Shown: piece after piece, positions 19,233 to 27,900 of the stretch
How positions within the stretch are numbered: the first letter of the stretch is position 1
Layout of the letters: each line of letters opens with the position of its first letter
Program-made: the position numbers and the translations under genes
The notes under the pieces: model-generated
Told to the model about the DNA's origin: nothing
The model's database searches: none
Seen by the model: only the letters and a program-made list of their open reading frames with translations
Assembly (NCBI GenBank): GCA_019550975.1
Contig: SDWH01000018.1
Location: 1-64,000, forward strand
DNA length: 64,000 nucleotides
From: Bacteroidales bacterium SW299
GTDB lineage: Bacteria; Bacteroidota; Bacteroidia; Bacteroidales; Bacteroidaceae
Reading direction: 5' to 3'

Positions 19233-20381
19233 TTATTTTACGTTTATCAGCTCGTATTTCCTGTTTCCGAGTCCGATTTTTTCTGCATGAGCCAGGCAGG
19301 TCTGGTATTCGGTGTTCGGATTGGTGTTGCAGAAATGGTCGTGCCGGTCATGGAAATGCGGAGCCGCCATTTCATCCGTGAGCTGGCTTCCGGGCAGGGG
19401 TGTCTGTTTGAGGCAGGCATCCACGCATGCCTGGTCAAGAGCCAGCGGGTCGAATGAGGCGAACATGCCTACGTCCGGTATGATAGGCGTGTCGTTTCCC
19501 GAGTGACAGTCGCATGTCGGTGAAACATCGCATACCAGTGATATGTGGAAATTCGGCCGGCCGTCGACCACGGCTTTGGTGTATTCGGCCATCCGGCAGT
19601 TCAGTTCCTTGATGGCGGCGTTTTGCGCAAAGTCGATGGCATCGAAATTGCAGGCGCCGATGCATCGTCCGCATCCTACACAGTTCTCTGCATTCACGGA
19701 CATTTTCTTTCTCTCTTCATCGAAAACAAGTCCGTTGTTTGCACATTCGCGCATACATCTCTTGCATCCCCGGCAAAGTTCGTCGTTTATGATGGGTTTG
19801 CCGTTGCAGTGCTGGTCTTTTTTCCCGGCTCTTGATCCGCATCCCATTCCTATATTCTTTATTGCTCCGCCGAATCCGGTCATTTCGTGTCCTTTGAAGT
19901 GCGTCAGCGAAATGAAGATGTCTGCATCCATAATGGCACGGCCGATCTTGGCTTCTTTCACATATTCTCCGCCGGCTACGGGAACTGCGATGTCGTCTGT
20001 TCCTTTCAGTCCGTCGCCGATAATCACAGGGCATCCTGCAGCAAGCGGAGTGAATCCGTTCTCCCATGCGCAATACAAGTGCTCGATGGCGTTTTTCCGG
20101 CTTCCCGGATAAAGGGTGTTGCAGTCGGTGAGGAACGGTTTGCCGCCTTGTTGTTTCACCATGTCTACAACGGCGCGTGCGTAGTTGGGCCGGAGAAAGC
20201 TCAAATTGCCCAGCTCGCCGAAGTGCATCTTGATGGCAGCGAATTTTCCGTCCATGTCTATCCGGTCGAATCCTGCTGCCTTTATCAGTCTTTTCAGCTT
20301 GTCGGCCGGGCCTTCGTCCGGTTTGCAGCGGAAGCTTGTGAAAAAGACCTTCGACAAATTAGATGTGCTGTTTTCTGTCAT
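19233..20381 (-). CDS. DUF362-domain protein with two 4Fe-4S clusters
   Basis: 382 residues. An N-terminal DUF362 domain (about 10-190) has VFFTSFRCKPDEG, FLTDCNTLYPGSRKNA and HFKGHEMTGFGGAIKN. Then comes a bacterial ferredoxin segment with two CxxCxxC...C motifs, CRGCKRCMREC and CVGCGRCIGAC (about 200-250). Members are cytoplasmic iron-sulfur proteins of unknown reaction. The MTENSTSN start gives the family length. It is monocistronic with its own promoter. Confidence 0.92.
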   Translation of the reverse strand: MTENSTSNLSKVFFTSFRCKPDEGPADKLKRLIKAAGFDRIDMDGKFAAIKMHFGELGNLSFLRPNYARAVVDMVKQQGGKPFLTDCNTLYPGSRKNAIEHLYCAWENGFTPLAAGCPVIIGDGLKGTDDIAVPVAGGEYVKEAKIGRAIMDADIFISLTHFKGHEMTGFGGAIKNIGMGCGSRAGKKDQHCNGKPIINDELCRGCKRCMRECANNGLVFDEERKKMSVNAENCVGCGRCIGACNFDAIDFAQNAAIKELNCRMAEYTKAVVDGRPNFHISLVCDVSPTCDCHSGNDTPIIPDVGMFASFDPLALDQACVDACLKQTPLPGSQLTDEMAAPHFHDRHDHFCNTNPNTEYQTCLAHAEKIGLGNRKYELINVK

Positions 20382-20420
20382 AGTCTTCTGTGGTTTAGAG
20401 TTAGTTACTGTTCGTTATTG

Positions 20421-20428
20421 CAAAAATA
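20421..20428 (-). promoter_or_regulatory. Promoter -7 element of the DUF362 gene
   Basis: TATTTTTG on the minus strand, about 40 bp upstream of the ATG. Confidence 0.6.
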
Positions 20429-20483
20429 CGGAAATTTATGATGTTATGGTTGCCGGTGTGTGTCTTCTTTCGCTTTTTTGTGC

Positions 20484-20491
20484 TATATTTG
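20484..20491 (+). promoter_or_regulatory. Promoter -7 element of the lipoprotein gene
   Basis: TATATTTG, exact TAnnTTTG match, 19 bp before the ATG at 20511. It is divergent from the DUF362 promoter. Confidence 0.65.
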
Positions 20492-20510
20492 GCGGCAAAG
20501 AACAAAGTAT

Positions 20511-20864
20511 ATGGACAAGCGACATTTTTTGATAGCGGCGATGTGCCTCATGGCACTGGCAGGCTGCACGCAGAAAACCGAACTTCCTGAGAATCCGGAG
20601 GATAAGGAAGAATACCGTGATTCGCAGGGCAACAGCTGGATTTATAATGCAATGCTTATGCGCTGGGCGCTGATGCCTTCGGCGATGAACGGACTGACGA
20701 GCACACATTATTATTATCCCCAGTCCGGATCGTGGACTGATGCCAGCGGTACGAGAGTGAACCCTCCTTCGAATGTCAAGGTGGCCCCTTCGTCATCGGC
20801 CAAGTCAAAGTCGAGCGGACGTGTGTTTGGAACGAGCCGCCGTTCGTCGGGTATTCATGCATAA
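20511..20864 (+). CDS. Small lipoprotein beside a GSP-synthase-like gene
   Basis: 117 residues from MDKRHFLIAAMCLMALAGC; the lipobox is LAGC with Cys19. The mature part is short and low-complexity: an acidic stretch, NSWIYNAMLMRWALMP, then a Ser/Lys-rich tail. A longer frame from 20460 crosses the promoter and is rejected. In E. coli a lipoprotein gene (ygiB) precedes the synthase-like ygiC, and the same order here suggests a functional pair, although sequence similarity to YgiB is not obvious. Confidence 0.82.
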   Translation: MDKRHFLIAAMCLMALAGCTQKTELPENPEDKEEYRDSQGNSWIYNAMLMRWALMPSAMNGLTSTHYYYPQSGSWTDASGTRVNPPSNVKVAPSSSAKSKSSGRVFGTSRRSSGIHA

Positions 20865-20877
20865 GGGGAGGGAGTGA

Positions 20878-22002
20878 ATGGAACGTGTTTTTGTAGCACC
20901 CCGACCGGGATACCGGGAAAAGATCGAAGCGCTGGGCTTTGACTTTCATGGTGACTATTGGCGCGAGGAAGCCTGTTATCGCCTGTCCTCAAACGAAGTG
21001 GAGATGCTGGAAACGGCTACGGCGGAAGCCTATCGTATGTATTGCGATGCGGTGGAGTATATCTTGAACGACCAGCCTGAGTTTATGGAGCGCATCTTGC
21101 AGCTCCCGCCGGAAATCTGTGAGCGGATCCGCCGTTCGTGGGATGAAGACGAACTGAGCCTGTACGGCCGGTTTGACTTCCTTGTCGACAAGTCGGGCGT
21201 TCCCCGGATTCTTGAATTCAATGCCGACACGCCGACATCCTTGCTTGAAGCATCCGTTATCCAGTGGCAATGGAAGGAAGATTTGTTTCCTGCAAGCGAT
21301 CAGTACAATGGCATACACGAGGGCCTGGTGCAGTCGTGGAAAGACATGTTTCCTGCGGGAAGCGAGATTCATTTTGCAGGCGCGCTGGATGACCATGAAG
21401 ATACAGGCACGCTGCAATATCTGGCGAGCACGGCCATGGAAGCCGGATTCTCTACACGGGTGCTTGACATGAATTCGCTTGACTTGCGCGACGGGTGTTT
21501 CTATGATCCGAGCGGCGAGCGGGTGAAACGCTGCTTCAAGCTCTATCCGTGGGAGTGGATGGTTGATGAGAGTGCCGACGGCTGCCTGGCCGATGTGCAG
21601 TGGGTGGAGCCGATCTGGAAGCTGCTGATGTCGAACAAAGCCATATTGAAGGTGCTTTTCGATCTGTTTCCGGATTCGCCTTACGTCCTTCCTTGCTATC
21701 TTTCACGCCCCGGAAGCGGTCTGTTCTGCAAGAAGCCCGTGTATTCGCGCGAAGGGCATAATGTGAGTGTGCTTGAAATCAGAAATTGGGAAGAGCGGGT
21801 ACGTCTGGCCGAAACGGAAGGCGACTACAATAAGGGAGCGTATGTTTATCAGGAGTATGTGGAGCCGACGGCTTATTCCGGCCGTTATCCGGTCATCGGA
21901 TCGTGGGTTGTGGGCGGAGAGCCTGCCGGAATCGGGATTCGCGAGAACCGTACGGAAATAACCGGCAATCTTTCGGAGTTTGTTCCCCATATCATCGGAT
22001 AA
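20878..22002 (+). CDS. Glutathionylspermidine synthase family protein (YgiC/YjfC-like)
   Basis: 374-residue ATP-grasp-type amide ligase of the GSP_synth family. Conserved blocks include GRFDFLVDKSGVPRILEFN (nucleotide/Mg region), NADTPTSLLEASVIQWQW, CFKLYPWEW, SNKAILKVLFDLFP, KPVYSREGHNVS and YVYQEYVEPTAYSGRYPVIG. No amidase domain is present, as in YgiC and YjfC. The real substrates of this subgroup are not established. It starts 13 bp after the lipoprotein gene. Confidence 0.92.
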   Translation: MERVFVAPRPGYREKIEALGFDFHGDYWREEACYRLSSNEVEMLETATAEAYRMYCDAVEYILNDQPEFMERILQLPPEICERIRRSWDEDELSLYGRFDFLVDKSGVPRILEFNADTPTSLLEASVIQWQWKEDLFPASDQYNGIHEGLVQSWKDMFPAGSEIHFAGALDDHEDTGTLQYLASTAMEAGFSTRVLDMNSLDLRDGCFYDPSGERVKRCFKLYPWEWMVDESADGCLADVQWVEPIWKLLMSNKAILKVLFDLFPDSPYVLPCYLSRPGSGLFCKKPVYSREGHNVSVLEIRNWEERVRLAETEGDYNKGAYVYQEYVEPTAYSGRYPVIGSWVVGGEPAGIGIRENRTEITGNLSEFVPHIIG

Positions 22003-22110
22003 GAACGTTTCGGGCTGCATCGCGCATCGGAAAATGCGGTATGAGAGGGCTTGTTTCCGTAAGAATGATGCTGAAAAGCGGAGAAATGAACGAAAAACTT
22101 TCATGAAGTA

Positions 22111-22140
22111 TTGCGGAATTAAAAAATAGTTGTACCTTTG
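22111..22140 (+). promoter_or_regulatory. Promoter of the tRNA cluster
   Basis: TTG (-33) at 22111-22113 and TACCTTTG (-7) at 22133-22140 with 19 bp between. This is one of the best consensus promoters in the window, placed 36 bp before the first tRNA. Confidence 0.8.
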
Positions 22141-22176
22141 CAACGCGTTTGAGAAAAACGATATGCGAGAATATCC

Positions 22177-22248
22177 GGTTCCTTGGATGAGTGGCTTAGT
22201 CAGCGGTCTGCAAAACCGTGCACGGCGGTTCGAATCCGCCAGGAACCT
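22177..22248 (+). tRNA. tRNA-Cys (GCA), copy 1
   Basis: Acceptor GGTTCCT pairs with AGGAACC, the anticodon loop CTGCAAA holds GCA, the T loop is TTCGAAT, and the discriminator is T as expected for Cys. CCA is not encoded. Confidence 0.95.
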
Positions 22249-22277
22249 CTCTCAAATGGCGAAGTGAAACATAGTCC

Positions 22278-22349
22278 GGTTCCTTGGATGAGTGGCTTAG
22301 TCAGCGGTCTGCAAAACCGTGCACGGCGGTTCGAATCCGCCAGGAACCT
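22278..22349 (+). tRNA. tRNA-Cys (GCA), copy 2
   Basis: Identical to copy 1 over all 72 bases and a few flanking bases, offset by exactly 101 bp, so it is a recent tandem duplication. Confidence 0.95.
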
Positions 22350-22355
22350 CTCAAT

Positions 22356-22428
22356 GCACTCTTAGCTCAGTTGGTAGAGCAACTGACTCTTAATCAGTGG
22401 GTCCAGGGTTCGAATCCCTGAGGGTGTA
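22356..22428 (+). tRNA. tRNA-Lys (CTT)
   Basis: Acceptor GCACTCT pairs with AGGGTGT including two G-T wobbles. The D arm has AGCTCAGTTGGTAGAGC, the anticodon loop CTCTTAA holds CTT, the T arm is CAGGG-TTCGAAT-CCCTG, and the discriminator is A. It lies 6 bp after the second tRNA-Cys. Confidence 0.93.
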
Positions 22429-22434
22429 CATAAG

Positions 22435-22462
22435 AAAGGAGGCCGGTGCGCCTCCTTTTTTT
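22435..22462 (+). terminator. tRNA cluster terminator
   Basis: AAAGGAGGC / GCCTCCTTT stem with a 6-nt loop followed by T-rich sequence. Confidence 0.88.
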
Positions 22463-22503
22463 GTTTGTGTCCGCATTCGTTGGCGCAGGATGCCGGCGGA
22501 CGT

Positions 22504-23019
22504 TCATCGCTTTGCCAGCCTCCTTTTTATCTCTTCTGCAACACGGTCTGCATTGTTGCAGCTCAGGAGGTATTTCTTTCCTTTTCCGGTGCGGATGAAA
22601 AAGGCCTGGGAGTAGTCGCCTACATACGATGTGTAGTAGCCGATGTCGCGGTTGTAATAGCGTCCCACATAGCCGTATATCCCGCCGATGCCGAATATGC
22701 GGATATTGCCCGTGCTGCGCGGGTCGTATCTCTGCACTTCCTCGATGTCTGCCAGCTTGATGCGCAGCTTCCCTTTTCCTCTTGCAAGTGTGAGGGCCGA
22801 GTCGTCGAGCGTGATTTCTTTCGGCGCATACAGCATGATGGAGCACAGCGACAGGAGCACGATGAGGATGACGAAGCCGCAGAGCGTCTGTGCGGTAGGA
22901 TTCGTGGCGTGCATGAAATCGCGGATGGGAATCAGCAGGCCGAAAATGACGATAATCGGGATGACAATCCAGGTGATGAGTCTGACGGTCTGGCTCAGTG
23001 AAACTTTTTCTTTAATCAT
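22504..23019 (-). CDS. PH-domain-like membrane protein
   Basis: 171 residues from the ATG at 23019. Two N-terminal membrane helices (WIVIPIIVIFGLLIPI and GFVILIVLLSLCSIML) are followed by a soluble bacterial PH-like domain: ITLDDSALTLARGKGKLRIK, then IEEVQRYDPRST, then a Gly/Tyr-rich stretch GIGGIYGYVGRYYNRDIGYY. The open frame extends upstream to 23811 but that part is antisense to the DUF3737 gene and is excluded. Function unknown; such proteins are membrane-anchored with the PH-like domain in the cytoplasm. Confidence 0.82.
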   Translation of the reverse strand: MIKEKVSLSQTVRLITWIVIPIIVIFGLLIPIRDFMHATNPTAQTLCGFVILIVLLSLCSIMLYAPKEITLDDSALTLARGKGKLRIKLADIEEVQRYDPRSTGNIRIFGIGGIYGYVGRYYNRDIGYYTSYVGDYSQAFFIRTGKGKKYLLSCNNADRVAEEIKRRLAKR

Positions 23020-23166
23020 GGTGATGAATGGTTTTGCTTGTGAAAACTTCCGCAAGTTACTCAAAATATTCCGGCTGTGCAAGAGCAGAGAGATGTTGTG
23101 CGGCCGTTCCGTAATCGAGGTAACATCTTCTGTAATTTGTTTACATTTGAATTGGAAGAAACGTTG

Positions 23167-23174
23167 TAATTTTG
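23167..23174 (+). promoter_or_regulatory. Promoter -7 element of the DUF3737 gene
   Basis: TAATTTTG, exact consensus; TACATTTG at 23142-23149 upstream could supply a -33-like TTTG or a second -7 box. The ATG is 55 bp downstream. Confidence 0.55.
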
Positions 23175-23226
23175 TCACGTAGATAAAAATAGACGTATTA
23201 TCTCTTTTTTTAATTATCAATAGGGA

Positions 23227-24078
23227 ATGACTATGCAACTCATTAAAGACAAAGAATTCGGAGGCGAACGCCCGCTGTTCGCTTCGCACAATCTGCATCT
23301 GGATAATGTAACCATACTTGCCGGTGAATCGGCCATCAAGGAATGCAGCAATATCGTGGCAACCAACTGCCGTTTTGAAGGGAACTATCCGTTTTGGCAT
23401 GTATACGGATTTACTATCGACAATTGCTATTTTGCCGTAGGAGGACGTTCGGCTTTGTGGTATTCCGACCATTTGACTATGAAGGATACGGTGGTTGACG
23501 CACCCAAAATGTTTCGCGAGATGAACGACATCAACATAGAGAATGTCGTGATGAATAATGCCGACGAAGTGTTTTGGCGTTGCAGCCGTATCCGCGTGAA
23601 AAATCTGAAGCTTCATGACGGCACTTATCCGTTTATGTTCAGCAGCGACATTTATGTAGACGGCCTGGAAAGCGACAGCAAGTATGTTTTCCAGTATGTG
23701 AAGAATGTGGAAATTCATAACGCAAAGATCACCACGAAGGACGCGTTCTGGGAAGTGGAAAACGTAACCATCTATGATTCGGAACTCGACGGCGAGTACT
23801 TGGGCTGGCATTCAAGGAATCTCCGGCTGGTGAACTGCCATATCTCGGGCGAGCAGCCTTTGTGCTATGCGCACGATCTGATTCTGGAGAACTGTACCTT
23901 CGACCCTGCATGCGACCGCGCTTTCGAATATTCGACGCTGAACGCTGATATCCGCGGTGCTATTACAAACATTAAAAACCCGACTTCGGGGCGCATTGTG
24001 GCAGACTCTATCGGTTCGGTCACGCTCGACGAGAATATCAAGGCTCCGGCCAACTGCGTGATAGAAACAAGAAAGTAA
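23227..24078 (+). CDS. DUF3737 family protein (beta-helix)
   Basis: 283 residues, almost entirely short repeated strands of the right-handed beta-helix type: ILAGESAIKECSNIVATNC, GFTIDNCYFAVGGRSALWY, DINIENVVMNNADEVFWRC, VEIHNAKITTKDAFWEV and later coils. It has no signal peptide, so it is probably cytoplasmic. The family is widespread in gut bacteria; no activity is established and no pectate-lyase catalytic residues are evident. A second ATG two codons downstream is possible. Confidence 0.9.
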   Translation: MTMQLIKDKEFGGERPLFASHNLHLDNVTILAGESAIKECSNIVATNCRFEGNYPFWHVYGFTIDNCYFAVGGRSALWYSDHLTMKDTVVDAPKMFREMNDINIENVVMNNADEVFWRCSRIRVKNLKLHDGTYPFMFSSDIYVDGLESDSKYVFQYVKNVEIHNAKITTKDAFWEVENVTIYDSELDGEYLGWHSRNLRLVNCHISGEQPLCYAHDLILENCTFDPACDRAFEYSTLNADIRGAITNIKNPTSGRIVADSIGSVTLDENIKAPANCVIETRK

Positions 24079-24122
24079 GCAGGCCGGCCGGGAAAAGAGC
24101 CGGCAGAGCGGAAGCGGTGCCT

Positions 24123-24572
24123 TTATTTCCGCCTGCCGGCTTTTCCGTCGAGCTGCCTGCGTATCCATTCCATGAGCACTTCCACTGCATACCGCTGTTC
24201 GTCGGGAGTGAGTTCTCTGCCCGCCGGAATGTGATGCCATTTGGCGAAGCAGCCTCTGCAGCAGCACCCCGTGGCGTGTTGGGCGATGAATACGGGATGC
24301 CCTCGCATCGGCGTCTGCTTTCCGTCGTTCGGTATGAAGGCCGGGGCGAGCCGTTTTCTTACAAAGTCCTCGGCATGGCGGCGGATGGTGTCCATTCCCT
24401 TTCTGCTGATGTACTCTTTGTCTGCCGGCTTCAGCATGAACCTGCTTCTGAAGTCGGACTGGGACAGACGCTCGAACAGGTCTGACAGGTCGTATCCGGT
24501 ATGAAGTTCGGGCGGTGTGCCGCTTTCCGTGCCTGCGGTTTCATCGAATAATTCAGGAAAAAGGCTGTTCAT
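24123..24572 (-). CDS. DUF4186 family protein
   Basis: 149 residues from MNSLFPELFDE at 24572; the longer frame to 24632 crosses the promoter. The family core is LKPADKEYISRKGMDTIRRH, then the cysteine-rich QHATGCCCRGCFAKWHHIP and LTPDEQRYAVEVLMEWI. The CCCRGC cluster may bind metal. Function unknown. Monocistronic. Confidence 0.88.
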   Translation of the reverse strand: MNSLFPELFDETAGTESGTPPELHTGYDLSDLFERLSQSDFRSRFMLKPADKEYISRKGMDTIRRHAEDFVRKRLAPAFIPNDGKQTPMRGHPVFIAQHATGCCCRGCFAKWHHIPAGRELTPDEQRYAVEVLMEWIRRQLDGKAGRRK

Positions 24573-24598
24573 GATTCTCTTTTTTATGTTGGCGGAGT

Positions 24599-24606
24599 CA
24601 AAGATA
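24599..24606 (-). promoter_or_regulatory. Promoter -7 element of the DUF4186 gene
   Basis: TATCTTTG on the minus strand, 26 bp upstream of the ATG at 24572. A minus-strand TTG at 24630-24632 is a loosely spaced -33 candidate. Confidence 0.65.
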
Positions 24607-24642
24607 CAAACTTCCTGGTTTTCAGGGAACAATCAGACCGTA

Positions 24643-24727
24643 AAAAATGACCCGTCATCTTGATTAAAAGACCGCGGTCTTTCACTTAAAATGAGCCGTT
24701 ATCTTCATCAAGATAAGCCGTCATCTT
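24643..24727 (-). repeat. ~22-bp repeat array, locus A
   Basis: Four units read on the minus strand, each starting AAGATGACGG or a variant: 24706-24727, 24683-24705, 24662-24682 (degenerate, with a CCGCGG core) and 24643-24661. The consensus AAGATRACGGSTYRTTTT is shared with arrays at 40275-40362 and 57107-57194. It lies in the 377-bp gap between the DUF4186 and ileS genes. Confidence 0.8.
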
Positions 24728-24881
24728 TTTCGGGGGTGGAGTCTGCCGAAGGAGCGGGCCGGGGCGGGTGTGACGGCGGACGTTCTTCCGCCGTTTTTCC
24801 GTTTGCGTCCGGCGGCTTTCCTTTGTCCGCAAAAACGGAAGATTTCATTTACAATCTCTTTCATATAACTTTTTTTTCATA

Positions 24882-24889
24882 TAAATTTG
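24882..24889 (+). promoter_or_regulatory. ileS promoter, -7 element
   Basis: TAAATTTG, exact TAnnTTTG match, 60 bp before the ATG at 24950. The TTG inside it is not a start codon. Confidence 0.6.
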
Positions 24890-24949
24890 CAGCCTAAATT
24901 GGGAAAGATATATCCTGATATTGTTTTGGATACGAATAAAACTGATTAT

Positions 24950-27900
24950 ATGAGCAAGAAATTTACTGAATATTCCCAGCTCAGCCTTTCGGACGTGAAC
25001 AAGGAAGTGCTGAAGAAATGGGATGAAAACGATGTGTTCTCGAAAAGTATGACGGAACGCGAAGGGTGTCCTTCGTTCGTGTTTTATGAAGGGCCTCCTT
25101 CGGCAAACGGTATGCCGGGCATCCATCACGTGATGGCGCGCACGATCAAGGATACGTTCTGCCGCTACAAGACCATGAAAGGGTTTCAGGTGAAGCGCAA
25201 GGCAGGATGGGATACGCACGGGCTTCCGGTGGAACTGGGCGTTGAAAAGGCGCTCGGCATTACGAAAGAGGACATCGGCAAGACGATTTCTGTGGCCGAC
25301 TATAACAGGCATTGCCGTACGGATGTGATGAAGTTTACGAAGGAATGGACCGACCTGACTCATAAGATGGGCTACTGGGTGGACCTCGACAATCCGTACA
25401 TCACGTATGACAACCGCTACATCGAAACCCTCTGGTGGCTGTTGCAGCAGCTTTACAAGAAAGGGCTGCTGTATAAAGGATATACCATCCAGCCTTATTC
25501 GCCGGCAGCGGGAACGGGGCTCAGCTCGCACGAACTGAACCAGCCGGGCTGTTACCGCGACGTGAAGGACCTGACCGTGGTGGCTCAGTTCAGAATGAAG
25601 AACCCGAAGCCGGAAATGGCGGAGTGGGGGACACCTTACTTTATCGCCTGGACAACCACGCCGTGGACATTGCCTTCGAATACGGCTCTGTGCGTAGGTC
25701 CGAAAATCGACTACGTGGCCGTGCAGACCTACAACGGCTATACCGGCGAAAAGATGACCGTGGTGCTGGCCAAGGATCTGCTCTATACGCATTTCAACAA
25801 GAAGGCCGAAGGCATGGCTCTCGAGGACTACAAGCCGGGCGACAAGCTGATTCCGTTTAAGGTGGTAGGCGAATACAAGGGGCCGGATCTGGTTGGAATG
25901 GAATACGAACAGCTGCTTCCGTGGGTGAAGCCGGTGGAGCTTGACGAAAACGGCAACTGGCACGACGCAGCCTCAAAAGCGTTCCGCGTGATTCCCGGCG
26001 ATTACGTCACAACCGAAGACGGTACGGGTATCGTTCACATCGCTCCGACATTCGGTGCGGACGACGCTTTCGTTGCGAAGGCGGCAGGCATCCCTTCGCT
26101 GTTCATGATCAACAAGAAGGGCGAAACCCGTCCGATGGTCGATCTGACCGGCAAGTTCTATTTGCTGGACGAACTTGACGGGAAGTTTGTGGACGAATGT
26201 GTGAATGTTGACAAATATAAGGAATATCAGGGCCGCTGGGTGAAGAATGCGTATGACCCCCAATTTACGGTTGACGGGAAATATGACGAGAAGGCGGCTC
26301 AGGCAGCAGAGTCACTCGACTTCTTTATCTGTATGCAGATGAAGCAGGACAGCCAGGCGTTCAAGATAGAGAAGCATGTGCACAATTATCCGCATTGCTG
26401 GCGCACGGACAAGCCGGTGCTCTACTATCCGCTCGACAGCTGGTTTATCCGTTCGACTGCCTGCAAGGAGCGGATGATCGAACTGAACAAAACCATCAAC
26501 TGGAAGCCGGAATCTACCGGAACAGGACGCTTCGGAAAGTGGCTTGAAAACCTGAACGACTGGAACCTGAGCCGTTCGCGCTACTGGGGAACTCCTCTTC
26601 CCGTCTGGCGCAGCGAGGATGGCGAGGAAATATGTATCGGTTCGGTCGAGGAACTGTATAATGAAATAGAAAAGTCGGTGGCGGCAGGTTTCATGAAGGA
26701 GAACCCTTACAAGAAGCTTGGATTTGTCCCCGGAGATTATGCCAAGGAAAACTATGACAGGATTGACCTGCATCGTCCGTATGTGGATGAAATCATTCTT
26801 GTTTCGGCGAGCGGCAAGCCGATGAAGCGCGAGGCTGACCTGATTGACGTGTGGTTTGATTCGGGCTCCATGCCGTATGCGCAGCTTCACTATCCGTTCG
26901 AGAATAAGGAACTGGTTGACTCGCGCAGCTATTATCCTGCCGACTTCATTGCGGAAGGCGTGGACCAGACGCGCGGATGGTTCTTTACGCTGCATGCGAT
27001 CGCTTCGATGGTATTCGACAGCGTGGCGTTCAAGAATGTGGTATCCAACGGACTGGTGCTCGACAAGAACGGCAACAAAATGTCAAAGCGTCTGGGCAAT
27101 GCGGTCGATCCGTTCAGTACCATCGAGAAGTTCGGTTCCGACCCTCTGCGCTGGTATATGATTACCAACTCGGCTCCGTGGGACAACCTGAAGTTTGACG
27201 CCGACGGAGTGGATGAAGTGCGCCGCAAGTTCTTCGGTACATTATATAATACGTATTCGTTCTTTGCGCTCTATGCCAATGTCGACGGATTTACATATGC
27301 AGAAAAAGACGTGCCCGTGGCTGAACGCCCGGAAATCGACCGCTGGATCTTGTCGCTGCTGAATTCGCTCATCAAGCAGGTCGACGACTGCCTGAACGAT
27401 TACGAGCCTACCAAAGCCGGCCGTCTGATTACGGATTTCGTGAACGACAATCTGAGCAACTGGTACGTGCGCCTGAACCGCAAGCGTTTCTGGGGCAGCG
27501 CCATGTCGGCCGACAAGCTGTCTGCTTACCAGACGCTGTATGTCTGCCTTGAAACGGTTGCCAAGCTGATGGCTCCTGTTGCTCCGTTCTATGCCGACCG
27601 CCTGTATATGGATCTGGTCGGTGTAACCGGACGCGACAATGTTGTGTCTGTTCATCTGGCCAAGTTCCCGGTTGCCGACGAAAGCTTGATCGACCGTGAG
27701 CTTGAAGCGCGTATGCAGATGGCGCAGGACGTTACTTCAATGGTGCTGGCGTTGCGCCGCAAGGTGAACATCAAGGTGCGCCAGCCGCTGCAGTGCATCA
27801 TGGTGCCGGTGGTGGATGAAGAGCAGAAACGCCATATCGAAGCAGTGAAGGAACTGATCCTGAATGAAGTGAACGTGAAGGAACTGAAGTTTGTGGACGG

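Noticed and set aside
23020-23811. Upstream part of the open frame of the PH-domain gene
   Set aside because: It is antisense to DUF3737; the family-like protein starts at the ATG at 23019 with a membrane helix.
24643-24727. CRISPR array at locus A (and at B and C)
   Set aside because: Units of ~22 bp are directly abutting with no unique spacers, and no cas genes are in the window.
24887-24949. TTG start for ileS giving 21 extra residues
   Set aside because: The TTG lies within the -7 promoter box; MSKKFTEYSQ at 24950 is the normal IleRS start.
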